From contig NZ_JAAXCV010000023.1 of assembly GCF_012911895.1 (NCBI RefSeq), forward strand, positions 62,001 through 126,000: a stretch of DNA of 64,000 bases. Reading direction: 5' to 3'. The DNA comes from Bacillus sp. RO3 (lineage in GTDB: Bacteria; Bacillota; Bacilli; Bacillales; Bacillaceae_B). This document shows, piece by piece, positions 63,671 through 64,000 of the stretch (positions are counted from its first letter, which is position 1; the number at the start of each line of letters is the position of its first letter). The translations under genes and the position numbers were made by a program. The notes beneath the pieces were generated by a model. That model saw only the letters and a list, made by a program, of their open reading frames with translations, made no database searches and was not told the origin of the DNA.

Positions 63671-64000
<330 letters not shown>

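Overview
The window is a Bacillaceae chromosome segment. Gene content and order follow the Bacillus subtilis blocks csbA-uvrB-uvrA, yvlABCD, hprK-lgt-yvoD-ppaX-yvoF-hisZGDBHAF-hisI, trxB-yvcI-rapZ-yvcK-whiA-crh, clpP-tRNA-Arg and rpoN-cggR-gapA-pgk-tpiA. B. subtilis-type regulatory signals are legible: a c-di-AMP riboswitch, and sites or promoters for LexA, sigma-W, TnrA, CtsR and CggR. Several intergenic repeats are of the kind dispersed in environmental bacilli, so a marine or soil Bacillus relative (Rossellomorea-like) is my guess, not a proof.

0-6.8 kb: ktrAB potassium uptake behind the 3' part of a c-di-AMP riboswitch and a duplicated 101-bp repeat; serCA serine synthesis; an alpha/beta hydrolase; an HD phosphohydrolase; csbA. 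6.8-15.2 kb: a 480-bp gap with a dense cluster of DnaA boxes and a LexA box leads into uvrBA; then the sigma-W operon yvlABCD and a frameshifted hydrolase. 15.4-28.1 kb: hprK to yvoF, a complete histidine operon sprinkled with palindromic GGGACGGACC elements, and a TPR protein. 28.2-34.9 kb: trxB, a small unlisted fbpA-like gene opposite tnrA, a GDSL hydrolase, and yvcI-rapZ-yvcK-whiA-crh. 35.3-40.4 kb: an Hpt-REC-GGDEF-REC diguanylate cyclase, a single-domain receiver and a hybrid histidine kinase. 40.4-41.7 kb: clpP with its CtsR box, then tRNA-Arg(CCG).

41.8-58.3 kb is an accessory region, visibly richer in A/T, with broken genes (a DUF418-type membrane protein, a GNAT acetyltransferase), an AAA ATPase and two small membrane proteins. 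Its core (46.4-56.2 kb) looks like a cell-density-controlled biosynthetic locus. An XRE-TPR regulator of RRNPP type is divergent from a 45-residue exported pro-peptide, with a palindrome over both promoters. It is followed by eight tightly packed co-directional genes: an unknown 109-residue protein, a class III aminotransferase, an acyl-CoA dehydrogenase-like flavoprotein, a FlK-like hotdog thioesterase, an MFS exporter and three different ATP-grasp ligases (PGM1/pre-ATP-grasp type, RimK type, and a GSP-synthase-like permuted type). I infer a small amide-linked peptide product made from an unusual amino acid. Next comes a FusB/FusC-family EF-G-binding protein with a leader peptide and an SD-masking hairpin, the layout of an antibiotic-inducible translational attenuator. 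Two copies of a hairpin plus an identical 20-bp tail bracket 43.98-58.29 kb and may mark the insertion.

58.3-64.0 kb: rpoN (sigma-54), a glutaredoxin-like protein, and the glycolytic operon cggR-gapA-pgk-tpiA with a well-preserved CggR operator; tpiA runs off the window.
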